The notes below the pieces were generated by a model. That model worked only from the letters and a program-made list of their open reading frames with translations. It was not told where the DNA came from and searched no databases. Below are positions 62,440 to 64,000 of a stretch of 64,000 bases of DNA, in pieces; within the stretch, counting starts at the first letter, position 1; every line of letters begins with the position of its first letter. This DNA is from Prorocentrum cordatum (Eukaryota; Sar; Dinophyceae; Prorocentrales; Prorocentraceae), in NCBI GenBank assembly GCA_963575745.1, contig CAUYUJ010001336.1, forward strand, positions 891,931 through 955,930. The letters run 5' to 3'. The position numbers and the translations under genes were made by a program.

Positions 62440-64000
62440 GGGGAAACAATTCGCCTCGGATGTATTCGATCCTATAACAAATTTTATACAAAGCGCAATC
62501 GTTTTGCGGCTGTCGTGCATGGGGTACACGATCCCCTCGGCAGTGCCCGCGACGACCCCATGGCGCACGTGATTAGCTTACACCGAAGAGAAGGATGGTT
62601 TTCGCTGAAAGATCGACCGGGAACCCGGGAGCCCGGGAACCCAAAACCCACCGAAATCGGCCCCGAACCAATAACCAGGAACCGGGGAACAAGGAACCGG
62701 AAACCCGGGAACCCAGCCTGCTACCAAAATCGGCGGGCAACTTTCGCCAAATCATTTAACTCCGCTAGGACCCCTTCAGTGCAAGCACTGATTGGGGAAA
62801 AACATGTTTCACGCCCCGCGGGGTCTATTCATCAGCCCCGGGGGGGGCCTCATCTGCTAATCACAAGCTGACATTTCGGGCTGAGCACCTGATCGGGAGA
62901 GTCCACAGCCAGACGGAGTGGGCCCGGACGGAGGCGAGCACTCGGCACGGAGCCACTCCGAGGCCACGCCGTGCGTGCCGTCGAGCTCCCCTATGTTCGC
63001 CTCATTGAAGACCATTTCCAGCCCCGTTTCCTCACTGCCCCTCGTCGTGCAACAGCCATGCAAACCTTGACAACAAGGGGCTGCTCTGAAGGGTTCGACG
63101 GTGCGCCCGCCGTCGTCGTGCAGCCGACGCACAAAAGTCGGCAACGATGGGCTGCCCTGAGGGTGTTCACGGTGCCCGCCCAGAACATTCGGCAACGAAA
63201 AATTCGATCCGACGGTCACCCCAATCCCATGGCGTATGACAGGACTGATGTTAGCTTCAAGCGTACCCTAGGTCTCCATCTTGTGCGGTGCGCTCGCGCT
63301 GCTTTGACTGATAACCTGCGTTCAGGGTTACTTCAGTTTGCTGCCTAAAGTATACCCTTGGTTGACATGGTCCTGGCTCGCCGATGAAGGCGGCCAAATT
63401 CCTATGTCTCTTCTGCGACCGTGCCTTCGCTGCTCCGCGCACTCGCCGCGGCAACCTCCGTCCGCGCTCCTCGCCGCAACCCAGCCTCTGCAGCAGCACC
63501 CGCGTCGCCTTCGGCAGCCTCCTTGCTGGAGCCGCTCGCCGTGCCAGCCGCTCCACCACCTGTTCGAGCTCCTCCTGTGCACCGCTTCGGCCCCCGCCGC
63601 CTCCCGGCGGCTCTGCCTTGTGCCGCAGTTCGCTTCGAAAGTCGAAAGCGCCCCTCCGTCGCTCGAACGCTGCTTGAGTCAGGCGGCCGCGGTGCCAGAA
63701 AGCCGTCGAGCCACCCTTCGGCCAAGTCCAGCGCCTGGCGTGCACGTGCAAGCAGCCTCCCGAGTGAGCCTCGGCTGGGCGTTCGAGTGGAAAATTAGCT
63801 CGCGCCGTCGCCCGAGCTGCCAGCGCGCGCGCGCGCGCCTCGCTCGGAGCAGGGCAAGTTCAGACAGCGGCAACTCAAAACCGATGCCCAAACCCCAGTC
63901 TTCCGAGCTGCATCCAGCCGTGGCGACGAGAACCCCCCGAAGCCAACCACCATTGTCGCAACTCGCCCTCCTCTGACTCACCTCCGCGTTCAGCGGCTCC
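62440..64000. other. No confidently supported gene at the right edge
   Basis: 62620-62720 is GGAACCGGGGAACAAGGAAC-type simple repeat. From 62960 to the window end several frames are open on both strands (for example plus 63338-63976, Ser/Pro/Arg-rich, and minus 63257-63751). None has a domain, and two strands overlap fully. A gene cut by the window edge cannot be excluded. Confidence 0.35.

Noticed and set aside
1-64000. tRNA, rRNA and snRNA genes
   Set aside because: I looked for cloverleaf and conserved box sequences by eye and found none convincing. A covariance-model scan would be decisive.

Overview
The window looks like nuclear DNA of a dinoflagellate. It is GC-rich, very gene-poor, and full of long simple repeats: (GGA)n/(TCC)n, (GAT)n, (CGT)n/(GAC)n, (CA)n. 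Coding stretches are short and scattered, and almost every supportable one lies on the minus strand, as expected of unidirectional dinoflagellate gene arrays. The strongest protein signals are a 14-3-3 gene in pieces, a DIRS-like (tyrosine-recombinase) retroelement, the 3' end of a dinoflagellate-type LINE, an intronless-looking multi-pass membrane protein, and a small two-exon gene whose intron is a short transposon-like element. The gag-like and GPPCETW-type retroelement domains resemble families known from Prorocentrum and Symbiodiniaceae; a Prorocentrum-like genome is my best guess, but this is inference.

Layout. 0.4-2.5 kb: a 90-bp tandem repeat array and a GAT repeat. 2.6-8.2 kb: a degenerate DIRS-like element read right to left (small membrane ORF, gag-like ORF, RT/RNase H, tyrosine recombinase, methyltransferase-like end). 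8.7-20 kb: many short dispersed elements, several with inverted termini, and the small gene at 13.1-13.65 kb. 21-22.5 kb: the membrane-protein gene. 23-28 kb: exon-like fragments between CGT and 18-bp repeat arrays. 29-36 kb: 14-3-3 exons separated by a 3.6-kb repeat-packed intron, with about 1 kb of GAT repeat upstream. 36.5-39.7 kb: repeats and unassigned ORFs. 39.75-41.6 kb: LINE 3' end. 42.7-44.6 kb: simple repeats. 45.3-47.1 kb: two exon-like ORFs. 47.7-53.2 kb: tandem repeat arrays including a duplicated composite block. 53.7-58.5 kb: hairpin elements, a broken plus-strand coding region, 73-bp and 54-bp tandem arrays and a MITE pair. 60-62.4 kb: a 0.4-0.5 kb inverted repeat inside GAC arrays.

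The most unusual content is a family of short elements at 9.9, 13.4, 15.0 and 24.6 kb with terminal inverted repeats of the type TTAAGTCGGGCCTGTCCC. Three copies have exact 8-bp target duplications. The 13.4-kb copy interrupts an open reading frame so that splicing between the two target duplications restores the frame exactly: an introner (intron-generating transposon) caught in a coding context. Other points of interest are stop/start codon overlaps between the retroelement ORFs, a 51-bp in-frame insertion in the 14-3-3 C-terminal exon flanked by 8-bp repeats, and foldback elements of 134-147 bp.

There is no operon-like functional logic. The recognisable host genes (14-3-3 signalling adaptor, membrane protein, small unknown proteins) are independent loci in a landscape dominated by transposon remains and satellites. 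Splice sites and gene ends are uncertain without transcripts.
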